In this document: piece by piece, positions 38,701 to 53,529 of the stretch
Position numbering within the stretch: the first letter of the stretch is position 1
Layout: every line of letters begins with the position of its first letter
From: Rostratula benghalensis
Taxonomy: Eukaryota > Chordata > Aves > Charadriiformes > Rostratulidae
Direction of reading: 5' to 3'
DNA: 64,000 nt
Assembly: GCA_013399305.1 (NCBI GenBank)
Contig: VXAI01000301.1
Span: forward strand, 696,132-760,131
The notes under the pieces: model-generated
Told to the model about the DNA's origin: nothing
The model's database searches: none
What the model saw: the letters and a program-made list of their open reading frames with translations, nothing else
Made by a program: the position numbers and the translations under genes

Positions 38701-41700
38701 GTGCCAGTAGAATAGTCTGGCTATTGGAAAAGTACAGAAATATTATTAAATCTTTACGGTTTTGGAGGTAAAAGAGCGATACACAAATACTGAATAGCAT
38801 CATTGACTGCACAACTGTATTTCTGATGGGCAGAGGACATCTAAGGAGTTATACACTAAACGTATGTCATGCATTTAGACAAGCTTGTATTTTTAATCCT
38901 AGGCATGGTACTCCATGAAGTATATATAGGTTATTCTGAACAAAGCACTGAATCCCGCAAATGAGAGTCAAAGAAATTACTTTCGTGGACTTTGAATGGC
39001 TTTGTAACAGTATCTCAAATTAAAATTTCAAGCTGTTTTATATTTTATTAGGTATTTGTTAATTTGTTAATGTTTTAACCATTAAACTGTTGTGCAAAAG
39101 TTGCATAAAGAATATTTAATTTTATGAGAAAGAAGGTTCCTGAATCTTCATCATAGGTCAAAGGCTTATTCTATTATGGCAACTAGTGTTTGCTTGACTT
39201 GAAAATACACTGGCAAAGCTAATAACTTGGGGGGTAAAAAAGGTAGTTTTGAAAAAAAAATAAATAATTAAGAATATGTCATAAGAACCCTTTTCAATCT
39301 GGTACATGACTGTTACCAATTTCTACATCTAATAGCCAGAATTAACAAAATCTTCTTTTTCAGGCTTCAAATCATAGTTTCTTTAAATATAATATTCCTT
39401 TCATGTAGTTCCCTGTAACCTGTCTCCTCATATTTTGGTGGAAAAAAAATTATTTCTGTGCATGGGAAATGTGTTAAACAATGCATCTACCAGCTCTTTG
39501 TGGGAAGTCGCTCACCTATTATATAAACTGTCTCTGTAAGATAAATCAAGGCCTTCCACTGTTAAGAGTCTCAAACAAAATATGAACAGGAATGTGCTAT
39601 GCTAAGGTCATTCCTGAAATATGCAGTGTCTTACTAAGTGATTTGGAGCCAGATCTGTGTGCAGAAGAGACAGAACTTTCTTTAGTTGTAGGAATATGTA
39701 GCTCAGCCTGAGACCTCTCATGCTCCAGGACACAGAGCTCGCCAGGAGGCTCCTCTGCAGTGTCTGTCTCGTCTGTCTGTGCCTGCCTTCACAACTCCTA
39801 CTTCATACTGACAGTACAGCATCTCATTTGCACTGCCCTTCCGAGGAGTTTTGTTTGTGTATATGATGTAAGGGCATGCAGGTCTCAGTAGCTGAGCTGT
39901 AATCCTCTCCTACATTAGTGATAACCTACTAACTCCAGCAGTTTCTCTTTCCAATAAAAAAGAGAAAAGAGTTTTTTTCCAACTGTCTTCTTATTATTCC
40001 TAACTCTAGTGAGTTCATGGCTGAGAGGTCATCACATATTCCCCAGGGAACCTCTTCTGCTGTAAGAATAGGTATTTGTATCTTTTTCATTGTCCAATGA
40101 GATTTTTCTAAACTTTTCTTTACTAGTGTTGCTAATATCTGATCAGGTAATCATAATAAGCAAAACTCTAAGATAAAAGCATTATTCTTAATGTGCCTGG
40201 TCCATCAAAGCTCCAGAAATATGGAGGCAAAACAAATTGCACAGAGTCATTTTCCATCAGGGAAAAGAGAATCTCACTATGCTCAAGGATTAACGATCCT
40301 TCTGGCAGCTCTTTCAGAGAAATAAAAAAAGTCATTGAAAAAAGTATTTACATACTGTACTTATATAAAGTACTTATATCAAGAGGGTTTTCTTTGAAAA
40401 CAGAAAAGATTAATCCTCAAGGAAATTTAATTCTATCATAGAGAAAACATTTTATTTAGTTCTTAATTTTGGAAATAATGATAGAGGTAATTAAGGTAAC
40501 AATTCCATGCGATTTATTTCCAAGTAAAATTAAGATGTTTACTCTCCAAGCTAATTTTCTTTGAGAGAGAAATAGTGCTGAGTGCTTCCTCCTACAGAAC
40601 AACAGTTTAATATAAGTTAGATCTAATAGAAGACCTGGGAACATAGAACTTCAAGCTTCCAGAAGGCTGCGGAGATAATTATTTCCTATAAAGATGCAAC
40701 TAATCCTGATGCTGTTGAGTTGTTCAGAGCCCTAGATTGCACATACACTGTGATGGTACTCACAGACAACATATTTCCCACCAGACTTATCCCACTCACT
40801 ACATTACCTGTTTTCCAAGTATTCAAAACATGAATCTAGTGGAAGGACAGAGCCCTAGGATCTGCTGCCCACAACAGCATCTATTATACACGCTACTGCA
40901 ACAACAAGCATCCAGAAATATACACACAAGACATTGCTCCAAATCTCAAAACAATATTCTTCTGGTCCAGCTGACCACCCACATAGGCTACAGGGGTTTG
41001 CTTTTCCCTTAATGAATTTATTAGGTACTTAATTCCTCTATCCTTTACCTTTATCCCCATCAGCTTCTGGAACAGACTCTATGCTCAACATTACTTTATG
41101 AAACTCCTTGTTAGGCACCTAACTTGTTCCTTGTGTTTTGTGAGGAACTTGTGTCCCTCACTTGGACTTGAGTTGCTTTATGTAAGGGGAATATGTACAC
41201 TTTAAGGAAAACTCCTTTGGTCTCTATGAAACTGACTTGTACACCCTCAAAAAAAGAATGGTTTCCCATTTTTTAAAATGTTTAGCCTCTTTCATACAAC
41301 AACAATTTGTCTATGTGTTTTTCAGAGTACTGAGGGGCAAGCAGAAGTTTGAGAAATGTGAATTGTGATAAATCACTCCTTTTATGCTCAAGACCTAAAG
41401 TAAACAAGAAGTAATTGAAACTGATGGAGGTACTGAAGTTTTGCAGTGGTGTAATTAAGAGCAAAACATGGGTCATCACATCTAAGAAAGTTTTTTTTTT
41501 TTTTCCTGAAGCGTCTGCAGAAAAGCACTAACATTAGTTCTCTGTAGACAAAACTGAAATGTCAGAAATTAACTATTACAACTTTGCCCATGTAATTGTT
41601 TTCTGTTCTTCGGCTTGGTGTTCTACTATATGGGTTAGTCCTTGGATTTATTATAAGATCAATGACAGGAATGTCTTTATGTATCCAATATCTAACTTAT

Positions 41701-44700
41701 GTTATAATGTCTTGGATACATGGAAAGACAGACAACAATTTTTACAATGCTCCATTTAATTAACAGAAAATGTGAAACTTAAAGCATACGTATAACATCA
41801 TATTCAGAGTACTTTGTATTTAAAAATAAGCACTGCTGGATAGTTGCTGCTGAGGGACAATTATTTGGTTATAGATGGTTACTGTGTGCAATTTGTGCCT
41901 AGCTGCACCAAATAAAGAGATTTAGAAATGAATGTAACTTTTTTTTGTCAGAGAGAGAACCGTCTTCATATTTCTTTCATTTACATCCAGCTCTTTTCCT
42001 ACTGACTTCGCCTTTTAGACATGTTCTTTTCGCAGAACTTTGTAAGGATCTTTTATCTTCAGAGCCCAAAGATTTCAATGGAGAATAGCTCTTCCCACAT
42101 GAAGGAAGTCTTTGGAGAAATACTAGGTGATAAAAACTCTGCAGGCAATGACAGGAGAGGACAATTGAAGCAAGAGGCAGATCATCTCTCAGACACATAA
42201 GGAAAGGGAGTTTCATCATCCCTGTTATAGCTCTGTAGTGACGTACAACCTCCATCTTCAGGGAACTGATCAAACTCACCCCATTTCGATCTGATAAATT
42301 AACCAGTAATTGATCTTGTTATAGTTAGAGGATTAACCTAGCAAACTAGAAGTTACCTGGAGCTGGGACCTCACAAGCTGTGGAGGAGCCATTTGTTTAC
42401 AAAAATAATCTCATAGTTACCTACTAAAAATAGATTATTATACTGAAGATAATTTTTGCATAGTGTGTCAAGTCAGGGACACAAGAATGAATTAGCCTAG
42501 TATGGTAGCACAGGGATGAAAGTGGAGTCCATCTTCACTGCCTCCTTCTGCACAGCCGTGGTGCTTGGGTGGAAGGGAGTCTTCTGTGGAGCTAGGAGTA
42601 GGCTGCAATTTGGGGTGCCAGGAGCAGGGATGGGCTTCAGATGGGGGAATAGCACCAAACTCACTGGAAAACAACATAACCCTCCCTCACTGGGCACTTC
42701 TATCAGTCACTTTTTACTTTGTGCAAGAAGACAAGCAGAATACAGCCGATTTAAGAGTACAGTGCAATATTTATTGGCTAATACACACGATATATATCTA
42801 GGATTAATGAGTTACTGAACAAGGTGTTAATATTCTCACCAACCTTAATGAGATATTCAATGCATCTTCGCTGGCCAGGCACTCATCAGTCACATCACAT
42901 AGGGCTGGTCTCCATTTTCCTTCACATTGGCATCAGGGTTGCTGAGTTTTTGTCTGATTTTCTGCCTTATTCCTGGGGGTTTATGCATTTTAAAGCAGTG
43001 TTTTCCCCATTGAATCCCTTCCTGATAACTAGTGCAATATAAAAAAAAATAAATTAATTCTGTTTTTCTTTCCTTATCTTGCACAGCTTTATTTCACACC
43101 TTCAAGATAATTTTCTTAGTAAAACCAAGCCAAGGCTACAGAGCTCTGATGCACCAACCTAGGTCTTGTAACAGACAGCTGAATCCTTCCACTGTCAAAT
43201 TATCCAAATTATCCTTTTTTTTTTTTCTTTGCAAGTTATCCCTACCCTTTGTCTTCTACATTTTTACTTGTTAATGTTCCTAGTGGGCTTTTCTTCTCAT
43301 CCAATATTCAAACTCTGTTGATTTAAAGGCAAAATTTGCCAGGGGTAAGGAAGGGAAGGCAAATGAAAGGAGTATCTTTGAAAAGTCACAGCTGGTGTGG
43401 TTTTCTCTTTGTTTTGCACACAGGTTGTGTGTGAAGTTTGCATCCCAGGGACCAGGTAACGAATCCCTGCAAATGACTGTTTTCAGCATATTCTGAAGTA
43501 GGACAAGAAGAAAAATCACTGGGTCAAGTGACCTGGACACCGTTGTCCTACCTGAACACAAGAAGAGCTGCTTCTATCCAAAGTGGTTAAGTTTTGTTTT
43601 GCCCAACTGAAGGGGGTTCTGCCTCCCCCACACTGCTCACAAATCCTTTCAAGAGCAACTCAGGGCAGCCAGACCCTGCCAAGGCAGCCTCGACACACTC
43701 TAAGAGAAACGAGAAAGCATCTTGAACAAAAAGTAGTGCAGAACAAAAGAAAGGGGGTAAAGAAAAAGGACAAGGTCATCTTTCGAATTCCATCACTCTT
43801 TCACTCAACCATTCAGTACAACAGCAATTTTATAAATTGCTCCTTCCGAGGACAAAGTCAGCTCCGTCAGATCAACAAAAAGTTAATCTTCCTTAAAATG
43901 TTTCACTGAGGGTTATACTTATACCATAACTTCTTCAACAAAATGCATCTTTCAAATTTTCATTTAAATCCTCAAAGTGGCGTTTCAGTGATACATAGAT
44001 GTAAATAGAAACAGAAACTAAGGGTTATTATGTCTTTTGTCAATTTTATCTCATTAATTTGCTTTCTTTCATACACAGTACAAGTGTTCATGTTTCACTT
44101 TTGATACAATCTCAGCTTCCTTTTCCAGGCTGACAAATTTTTGATGACATAAAGGAAGAACATGAAGTATTTTGTAAAGTCTCTCTGCTACCTAATTCAC
44201 TCTTTATTCACTAAGAAAAACCAATATTGAAAACTGTCTTTTGCCTCTAGTGTAGTTTTAACACTGATCCGCTTAAAGAAACAAAAATTCCCTTCCCAAA
44301 ATCTCATATAAAACCTTTTATTTTGAAGGACCTGCAGCACTTACACTTGTATAAAAGTAATCTTCTGTTTGCAATTTATGTGTAGATTTCCTTGAGTTCT
44401 GAAAGTAAGTTTTTTATGATATAAATATGGATGGGAAAAATAAAAAAAAAAATTGGTGGTAGCTTCAAGGTTTAAAATATATTTTCTGATACATTTTGCA
44501 TAGATTATTAAAGAAATACAAACTTTAGCGCAACAAATTTTCCCATCGACTTCTACTAGGATAGCTTCTTCATTTTAAAGTGGGAATAATTTGGGTTATT
44601 CTAGTGAATTATTCTTCCTGATTATATACCTTCCAATAATAAAAAAAATCAGATTATGTTTAATCTTAAAGAGATGTTAGTATAATTCAGAATATGCCAT

Positions 44701-46000
44701 TATGTGGCTTGTGAGTGCCAGTTTGAGCTCAAGTGCTGTTCCCTTAAGTCACATAAGTCTCTTTTCCTGTTTTCTGCCACATTCAACTTGTACTAAGAAG
44801 GCAAGGCAGAGCTATCACAGGCTGATATTAAAAACTATTAACAGCTGAAAAGATCTGACTGTAGGGTGAGCATCTTACCTCCAAGATAAAGCCTATTTTC
44901 ATCCTGCAAGGAGCTGAAGGTTGAAGAAGAAAACAGGTGATTTAAAAAAGGCAGGATCTGAAGAACATGGTTAGGTTGGTTAACTCTCAGCAGACAGCAG
45001 CTCACAGAGACACGTGCAATCTAATGACTAACAACAAGAGAGCAAACAGTATAAGCACAGTGGAAAACAGCTCATCCTGGGTCAGCCACTCACAAATTTA
45101 ACTAGTTCTTTGAGATAGGCTAATATTATATCTATGTGGCTAGTGGCATCCAAGCTAGCTAGCCTAAAATTATATCACATGTAGTTTGGTGAGCTGAATT
45201 CACAAAGGGAAAAATAGATCAGAGAAAACAGACCTACAGATTTTTGTAGCAAAAGGCCCTTTCTAACTGAGGAACAATAGAAAGCTGGGTCGTTTCGAAG
45301 TAAGTCTATTCCAAAATCCCCTACAGCAACCAAGATGTGCAGAGAGATGCATCAGAAGAGAGCAGCCACGTGATGGTGATGCTTTCCCAGAATATTTCTT
45401 CAGATATTGAAAAATCTATGGCTTGGGAACTTTCTGAAGAAAGAAGCGAACTGATGGTACAGGAAGGAGAAATGGAGAAAGACACAGGAGAACCTGTATA
45501 AGTACATGAAGAAGATCCTGGACTTTTGTGAATGGGAGAGCTTTCAGGTGAGGGTTCACACAGGAGTGAACATTACCTGTTGCAAAAGCAGCTGGAATGG
45601 AAGAAGACTGGATTGGATGACCTTTGTGTGGGCTCCTATGGGCACATGCATCCTGCAGGCGACATTGTAGAGAGTGGGCCACTGAGCACGCTAGGCTTTG
45701 GATATTACAATAAATATCAGCTATGACTTCCATAGAAAATTTTTGGAGACTACCAACAAATAAGAAATGATTACATGCGAGATTATGTCACAGGAACAGA
45801 CGGCCTCCTACCATCTGCTTTCACCTTTGGAATTCTTCTGTCAGAAAATTTTATTTTCTCTGCTTGAGGGCTTTCATATCCATATCTCAAAGGAATTACT
45901 TTTACCCACCTGTTTATAGAGGCATCTAAGGTCATAGGAAAGTGCTCTCAGCTCTACATCTCAACACTGTTTCACAGTGCGTGAGAACAGACCAAGGTCC
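38701..46000. other. Non-coding, nothing recognised
   Basis: No gene or repeat family identified. Frames of about 100 codons (41977-42279 minus, 42516-42818 plus, 43583-43909 plus, 45416-45733 minus) were read and matched nothing I know. Overlapping frames on both strands at 42.5 kb and 45.5 kb simply reflect locally lower AT content. Confidence 0.45.
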
Positions 46001-46003
46001 CAG

Positions 46004-46145
46004 TCACAGAATCACAGAATTGTAGAATCATAGGATTGTGTAGGTTGGAAGGGACCTTTAAGATCACTGAGTCCAGCCGTAAACCTAGCACTGGCAAAAC
46101 CATCAAACCCACCAAATTCACCAGTCTTCAAGCATTAAGTATTTT
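46004..46145 (-). mobile_element. CR1 3' end, inverted
   Basis: On the plus strand two exact TCACAGAA repeats (46004-46019) are followed by 'taggttggaagggaccttt' and 'aagatcactgagtccagcc', which is the antisense of a CR1 3' terminus. The text beyond ('cgtaaacctagcactggc') fits a CR1 subfamily different from the copies at 31.9 and 58 kb. Similarity is lost near 46145, where the 5' truncation is placed. Confidence 0.92.
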
Positions 46146-46149
46146 GTCC

Positions 46150-49100
46150 AGTCCTTGGAACGTGGAATGTAAGAGTTTCAAACAGCTTAAGAGAATTTTA
46201 TTTTCCTTTTCTTACCTAAGGAATCATGAATCCTTTTCTGTCTCAAGTCAAGAGCTGGGCTAGAAGACTGGAAATTATCTTTTCCCTCAACAAAACACAC
46301 AATGGCGGAGCTGGCAGCTGATGCACATTCAAGAGCAGAGAGTCAAATCTCTTCAGGAAGGGAGAACACTGCAGAAGACATATCAGATGGGAGCTGCTGC
46401 TATTCATGGAAAAGAAAGGACCCCTCAAAGTCCAGCCATGTGATAAAAAATATCTGCTGATGATGTAATTTCCAATTTGGTAAAGCTCCAGTGAGAATTG
46501 CACAACACATCTACAGGGACACATAAATAAACTTAACTTCAGAGACAGGTGCAAGCCTGGCACTGAATGGGTCTGCTCTATGGAAACTCAACTGAAGCCT
46601 CTTATCAGTCCTGGTTTCTGTTTGTGGCAGATGAGGAAGAAAAGGGGAGCTGCAGTAGTGTCCACAGAATCATGTCTGCACTGGTGATAGTCTGTATTTA
46701 CTGAATAGGCAAGCATAGCATATGTTCCCATCTGATTAGCTGTCTAAGTATTTGCTCATGAATCAGTACTGATAGTACAGTATGAAGCGTATGATCATTT
46801 GCACATGTGGAAACTTCACGTTCTGCCACCCATGTAATATGTTTCACGACTTCTGAAGTCACATAGAACACATAGAAGCCTAAAAATATACAAATGAAAT
46901 AAACAGTGTTTTCCTTAATCTTCCCATTTTACTAAACCCAAACATTTTCTGTACCTGAACTTTTATCACAAGAACTAGCACCTAACTTTCCTATGAATCA
47001 CCATTACCTCACATTTTTAAAGACAGATCTATTTGCAAGCATAATGGCAGCTGCTGAATGGTTTGAATTCCAAATGACACTCGATATGGCAGCTTTACAC
47101 ATAGAAGTACAGTCACTAAATCTACTTTACAGTTAGAGTTCAACAGCAGCAGAGAAAGATAATAGCTGTTTGAGAGAAGAATGAAGTGTTCTACCCACAG
47201 CAATGTCCTCAGCTGACTCACTTCAATACAGGTTCTCAGTACTGGACCCATGGCAGCCTAAACTACAATCTTACAAACTGTTATTCTGAAAAAAATATAA
47301 GCACCAAAAAAGTAATTTTTAAAGTTGCTTTAAAGTTACATGCTACCTTGCAATGACTAAGTCGACCCATATTTCAGGCACACAAGCTTATGTTGTTGCA
47401 TAGCATTTAAGTATGGGGAAAGGCACATGTGCAGTACAGAAAACTGACATTTGGGAAAACTCACTGGAATGCCAAGGGGACAAAGACAGGGAGGTTCTGC
47501 ACTGCCATGATTACAGTCTAGGAATCATCTTATACACTTACTTTCTGTTATTCTATAATATTGTACCAGCAACATAACTCAAATTACTATTATTTTTTTT
47601 TTTAATTTGTCTGGTAAATTGTGAAATAATATATAAGCTGCTAAATGCCATGCACTGGTATCCTTCAACTATGTGCATAATCTTGCTAGGTGAAGTTGTT
47701 GACCTATTAATAGTTGTCCATTGCATTTAAATTGAGGGGCATCTGGATGACAAGAGAGAGATTTTATGTAGTCTCCATGCATAGACAGTAGGATTGTGGC
47801 ACGGTGGCTAGAATTTTAATGCAGTGATTTAGCATCGTTCAGCTGGTTGCCATTCCATGGTGAGTGCTGTAATAAACCCAGCTTGACGAAGGGTGGGAAG
47901 GAAAGCTAATTCTTCTGTGATGTCTTTTTCACAAAATGATTTATTTTGATGCTTATGTTTGTTGTCACTGTAAGCCTTAGAAACCCATTGATGGCCAAAT
48001 CCCTATGAGGTCAGTCATTTGAGATCTGAAGATAATTTTCTAGGATGCAAAGTTTATATTTCCTCCACAGATGATTTCATTAGTGATGTCATGACATAAA
48101 GCATTTAAGACTGCTGCAATTAGTTAAATGTGTCATTGGTGGATGCTCTGAGATAAATACAGAGACTGACCCAAAGAAGCAGAGCTCACACATACGTCTT
48201 CTACAGACGTCTGTTAGATTTTTAGCAGCCAGGCAGGAAGAGGGAAATTTCTGTCATTTATTAAATAAAAAGGATAATGTAATTTTCACTAAATGTCAGA
48301 CATACCTCAGGAAACAATCCTCTTATGGAGTTTATCCTTTCTTTGGTATATTTATTCACCTCTCTAGTGACTAATCTGATTTGGGTTTTGGTTAGATCTT
48401 CTCAATCTAACCTTGTTGATAGATATTAGAGCTGATTTAAGAAATTAAAAAGTGAGAGAAAATATAAGAAGTTAAAAACAATCAAGGAAACTGCATCACA
48501 TTTTGTAATTTATTACTTTTGACAAATGACAATTCCACTAATTTAGAAACAAATCTTTGATTATATTATATCAAGTTTTATTGATCCAGAATTATTCTTT
48601 ATAGTGTAACAGACAATGACCAACATGAACATTTGATAAAACTATTAATCACAACACAAGGCTTCTACGTAAGACTTGACTTGTTGCCTTAACAAAAGAT
48701 TTCATTTTGCTGTTGCTCGCTATGTCTCCTGAAACCAAATTCTAATCTCAAATAAACTGAAACTGTCTTTGATGGAGAGACTCTATCTTGTCAGCAGAAA
48801 TATTTCCCGTTGGCATTCCTGAACACAAAAATGGTATTTTGCCCATGTTGGTTAAAATGCAATTACTGTGCCACAGAACAGCAGGAAGATTTAAATAAGG
48901 TGCATCCCTCTCATGTACATTCCTACGTGCATCCTCTAGAACCCCAAGGTTCCCTTCATATATATTTCACTCTGTCTGCAACTGAAAGAATCTTGAGCAG
49001 CTGGGTGCTTTTTCATACCTGTTGACAGCTCCTCAGTGACATTTCAGAGTAAGTAGTGACACTGAAACCCATAGAGCTTGCCTTGACTTTAAGTGCAGCT

Positions 49101-52100
49101 GACTCTAACTTCTGTATCTAAAACCAGTTTCTGAAAGCATCCTATGACATTTAATAATGAAGTCTTTTGCTATTCACTAATGACCATTGTAAATTTTTTA
49201 AAGATCCAATTTAAGTCCAATGATTTTGACAATTATTCCTTTCTTTAGCAAGAAAACAAAAATATATTTGAAATAAAGCTAGGCCTTAAATTTCCAATTG
49301 TGTCTAATTTTAAAATATTTTTTCTGTCTGTCTTTATTGACATGTTATGTTACCAATTTTTCCCCTCTTATAAATGTCACTGTAGCAAATGAATTGTCAG
49401 CTTGCCACAGTGAATCAGAAAGTTTCTTCCTGTGTCCCCCACATTGGATGTAGCATCATGCATGGTCTGAATATTTTGTGGCCCTTCCTAAAACAGGAAT
49501 TCCCACCACCATGAGCTCAAAGCTACATCCCTAAGAAGAACTGACTCTTCATGTGCCTTTTGTGTCTTTTTTTTTGGGTACTAAAATCCATTATCTTTGC
49601 TTCTGCTCATTTCCAGAAAGAGTCCTCTTCTTCTAATACCTGACCCTACAGCCTTCAGCGCCTCATCTGCCACAGGGGAAGTCCCATCGATACCTCATTA
49701 ATGTCACCACTGCCCTGTGCTGGTTTTATCTCTGCATGGGATGTGCCCAAGGGTGCCTGGTCCTAGCCATCATTCCCACTACCCTCTGAAGCATCATGAC
49801 AAAGCATTGGGTTGATTGCTGCGTGTAGCAGGTGGCTCTGTTAACCCAGAGCTGGCAGGATTAGTTGGATGGGAAGGTAGAGCCTGCCATGATTCTGTGA
49901 CACATAGAGGCCCCCAAAGACTGAGATCAAAGGTTAAATGGCTTTTTGCTGCCATCTCTTGATAAACCAGAGGAAAAGGCAGCAGAAGCTGATACAGTGT
50001 CTGGGCAACACCTACTAGGCTGGGGCAGGCAGTTAGCACTTGCTGATGAGGATGAATTTACCTTCTGGGTGGACAGAGCACTAACGAGTTGTCATGAGTG
50101 TTTGACGGATGAGCATCAGCGCTGCACTGGGAGAGAGGTTCATTATAAATAAACCTCATCCTTGCTCCCCTGACTCAGGGCTGGGAGGGAAAAGTGGTTT
50201 CTGCCTTTGAGGGATTGAGTAATCTCCTAATGGCACAGTCTCTGTGTACTATGCAAAGAGCTTTCTACTGTAAAAGCAAGCTTGAAATGCAGGCTCTGCC
50301 ACCATAAGAGATGGTAGATGTTGACCCTGGGGTGGTCCAGGATGAGTGGTGGCAGAGGTCACTAGGGATCCATGTGCCTGCCAAACCTCAGTGATGAGGA
50401 CATTTCTGTGGCTAAGACTATTCAATCAGCAACCTGCAATTTCATGTGTCCCATGTCTTCCTTCTAGCTCCCTTTTGTCGGCTAGCTAAATCTGTGTTCA
50501 CACATATGGATCACCCACGGAAGTGAATCCCCACCGAGGTCAAGAAGGTCTGTAGACCACAAATGAGATGCAATGAAATGTAATTAAGAAATTTGAAATT
50601 TATTGTGAAAAAAAACCAGAAATTAAGATTTTGAAAAAAGGAATAGGTTCATTCTCAATTAAAGACTCCTGGAATCTTTGGCCCAGGAGTACTGTTCTCA
50701 TGAGGTCCAAGGCTACCATAATTTCTCCTCAGCTATTGTTAAAGCCCCTTGGAATGGGGAAAAAAAATGAAAGCTGATTAAATTTGAATCAGCAGAGGAC
50801 TGACTGAGAAATTCATGTAAACAGGCATTGCATGAAATACCGCTTCCCTAAATAAAGCTCAGAACCTTGCACTGCCTTCACATTCCACCTTGCTCTCTGC
50901 TCTTCTGCCACCTCCCAAATTAAGTTCTTGCCAGATACTTTGGTATTCGCTGGGATGAAGTGGGATTGAGGAAGAAACTGAATGAATCCTCATTAGATGG
51001 CAGATTCTGAAATGTGCAAGCACTGCATGAAATAGAGTTTTCTTGGGAAGTTTTCCGGAGAGACCTCGAGAGATGGTGTGCCTCCACCATTAGGTTACAG
51101 CTGAGTAAAGGTGGATTTTAGACTGAAGTTTTGGTCTCAGAGACCTTCATACCATCTAAATCCTTTAGAGGTGCAAGCTTTTTTATTGGATCTGACCCTG
51201 AGAGAGAAGGAGAGCTAAGTGGCAGGAGACATTGGAAATAAGTTAACAGAACACCAAAGGGATTAAGATTGTGATAAACCTAAATTTGTAAAAAATCAGT
51301 AGAGGAATTCCTGTTTTTTACTTCAGTTATTTGTCCTTAACTTTTTTCTGGAAATCCTTTCCTGTCACTGAAGATTGTTTGGAAAATTTAAAATATTTTT
51401 GTCATTTTTTTGAGGTAGCCACCAGCAGAATTAAAACTAAATTAGAATAGCAGAAATCAATACTCTCCCAAATTTTAAAACATGAAGTATATATCTTCAC
51501 CAATACGGACAAAGCAAATATGTATTTTTAATTTCATTAGATTGATGTTCATATACAGTATCTGGCACTCTGTGACAAATTGAAAAAGCAATGCAACACT
51601 ATTGTTTCTGGTTCAAACCCACTAATACAAAAAAACACAGTTGCAGTTTGATACAAAATCACTAAAATATCTGTTATGTTGCTACTGGTGGCCTAGGCAT
51701 ATTTCTGACTGCTAATTGAGCAACTTTTGCAATTAAACATGGAAATTACCTTGTTAAGACTATGAATGTCCTTGAGGATCTCCTTTTTAACAGAACTTTG
51801 TACCCTATCTTGTATAATAACATTGTTTATTTTAATGGATAGGTGAAAGTTTCATTCCCTTTCTTTCTAAAGGTGGCTAATGCAAATGCAGTAAAGAGTA
51901 CTGCACACTTTTTAAAGGAGAAGGCTGGAAAACCCAAGCAGTTCCCCTCCTTTTCCTTAATCACACACTTTATAGTCAGTTTTAATTGTGTTAGAAAATC
52001 ACCTCTCTTTCCCAGTTTTAAATTTCGTGTGTTAGGCCCATAGTATTTCATTGTTGTGGCCTTGCTGCATTGCCTTTGAATTGTCCTAGAACATCTAGTA

Positions 52101-53460
52101 GGATTCCCAGTTACACGGGGGAAAATTAGACCAGTGGCTTTCTAGTATGAATTGCTTAATCCCTGCAGGACACTTAGAGGAAACAATCCTTTTGAACTGA
52201 CCGTGATTCCTGTATGTGTATTTAGAGCCATACTCTGATGCCCTGCTGTATCCTCTAGGAAATTCTAATTGTGTTTAGCTGTCATCTTAAGTTCTTATGT
52301 GATTTAATGATATGGGATAAGAAGATTATTCTGATAGAATATTAAGGGGAAATATCAATTTGATTTAATCCCATGTTTCTGCATCGGCATCCTCAAATGA
52401 CCTGTGCTGCTGAGCCACTGTACTTCCTAACAAGAACTAAGCTTTCTGTCATTATTCTTGTAAAAATTCCAACTGGAAACACCAGTTGAAGTGTCATATT
52501 TTAATTTGCTCAACTGTGGTCTGAGGCAGACAGGCAGATAAGTGCATAAATACAAAAGCTTTCATTAAGAAAGAGACAAAAAATCTCACTACAGGATTAA
52601 ATATAAAAATGTTTTTGACAGTGTACTGTACAACTGTCCAGCCTCATGACCCACAAGTAGTCATAACTGAAGTTCTCATCCTGATGACCAGAAAGTACAT
52701 GCTTTTTTAGGTATGATATTGTCCATGAATTATAAAAGGTTGCTAAACTGATCCCCATTATCTTCAACGGTCAACTAGAAAATGAGAGCCCTATTGAATC
52801 TTGGGAAGTTATATAGGGCTAAAAAGGAGTCTAATAATGAAAGAACAAACTAAAACTCCTGCTTTCTGCTCCTGATTGTCTAGATCAGCTCAGAAAGATT
52901 ACTTTTTTGTAGGCCAAAATAATTTGCACGTCAACTCTTTTTCTTGACTTTCGTCCATGTTATGCTATTAGATGACCCAATATAATTTCATAGGTTTACC
53001 GGATCAGAGTAAAACAACGTCTGGTGCTCTCTCTGACAGAGGTTTGCTTTCCTCCCCAAAGACATTCCCAAACAAGAGTTTCAGTTTAGCATAAACTGCA
53101 AAACAAAGGCAGTGAAACTTTCCTACTTGTTTAGAGTCCTGCAAATCAATGACTTGAGATATTGCTACCTTTTAATTTAAGAGGCAACTAGCTGGTGAAG
53201 GCAAAAATACTGTACCAGACTCAATTAAGGTTAATAATTAAAGTGGTATCAGACTTAGATGCCAATTCAAACACATTGTTGTCCATTTTTAGCTCTTATG
53301 TGCTAGTATATTCCAATGTTGTCATGTTGTATGACAGTGCAAAACATATAGCTTTGTAAAAACCTAATGTTATAGAAATTAAAATTTCAAATTACAATGA
53401 TTGGATTTTTCTTTTTAGCATAGATAATCTCTGTACTCACCAAATATATCATAGCAATCT
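46150..53460. other. Non-coding, nothing recognised
   Basis: Over 7 kb without a recognisable gene or element. The longest frame is 106 codons (46243-46563, minus) with no known resemblance. G+C rises modestly near 49.6-50.4 kb without CpG enrichment. Confidence 0.45.
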
Positions 53461-53463
53461 AAA

Positions 53464-53527
53464 CATAGAATCATAGAATGGTTTGGGATGGAAGAGACCT
53501 TAAAGAACATCTAATTCCAACCCCAAG
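53464..53527 (-). mobile_element. CR1 3'-end fragment
   Basis: The plus strand has 'atagaatcatagaatggtt' and then 'tgggatggaagagacctta' and 'ctaattccaacccc', the antisense of a CR1 terminal repeat and 3' block. Only about 64 bases are alignable. Confidence 0.88.
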
Positions 53528-53529
53528 TT

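Noticed and set aside
45480..45740. Possible processed pseudogene or CR1 piece with ORFs on both strands
   Set aside because: No poly-A tail or target-site duplication seen, no protein family recognised, and no CR1 block order.
51590..51660. tRNA-like B box (GGTTCAAACCC)
   Set aside because: No A box at the right distance and no acceptor-stem pairing.
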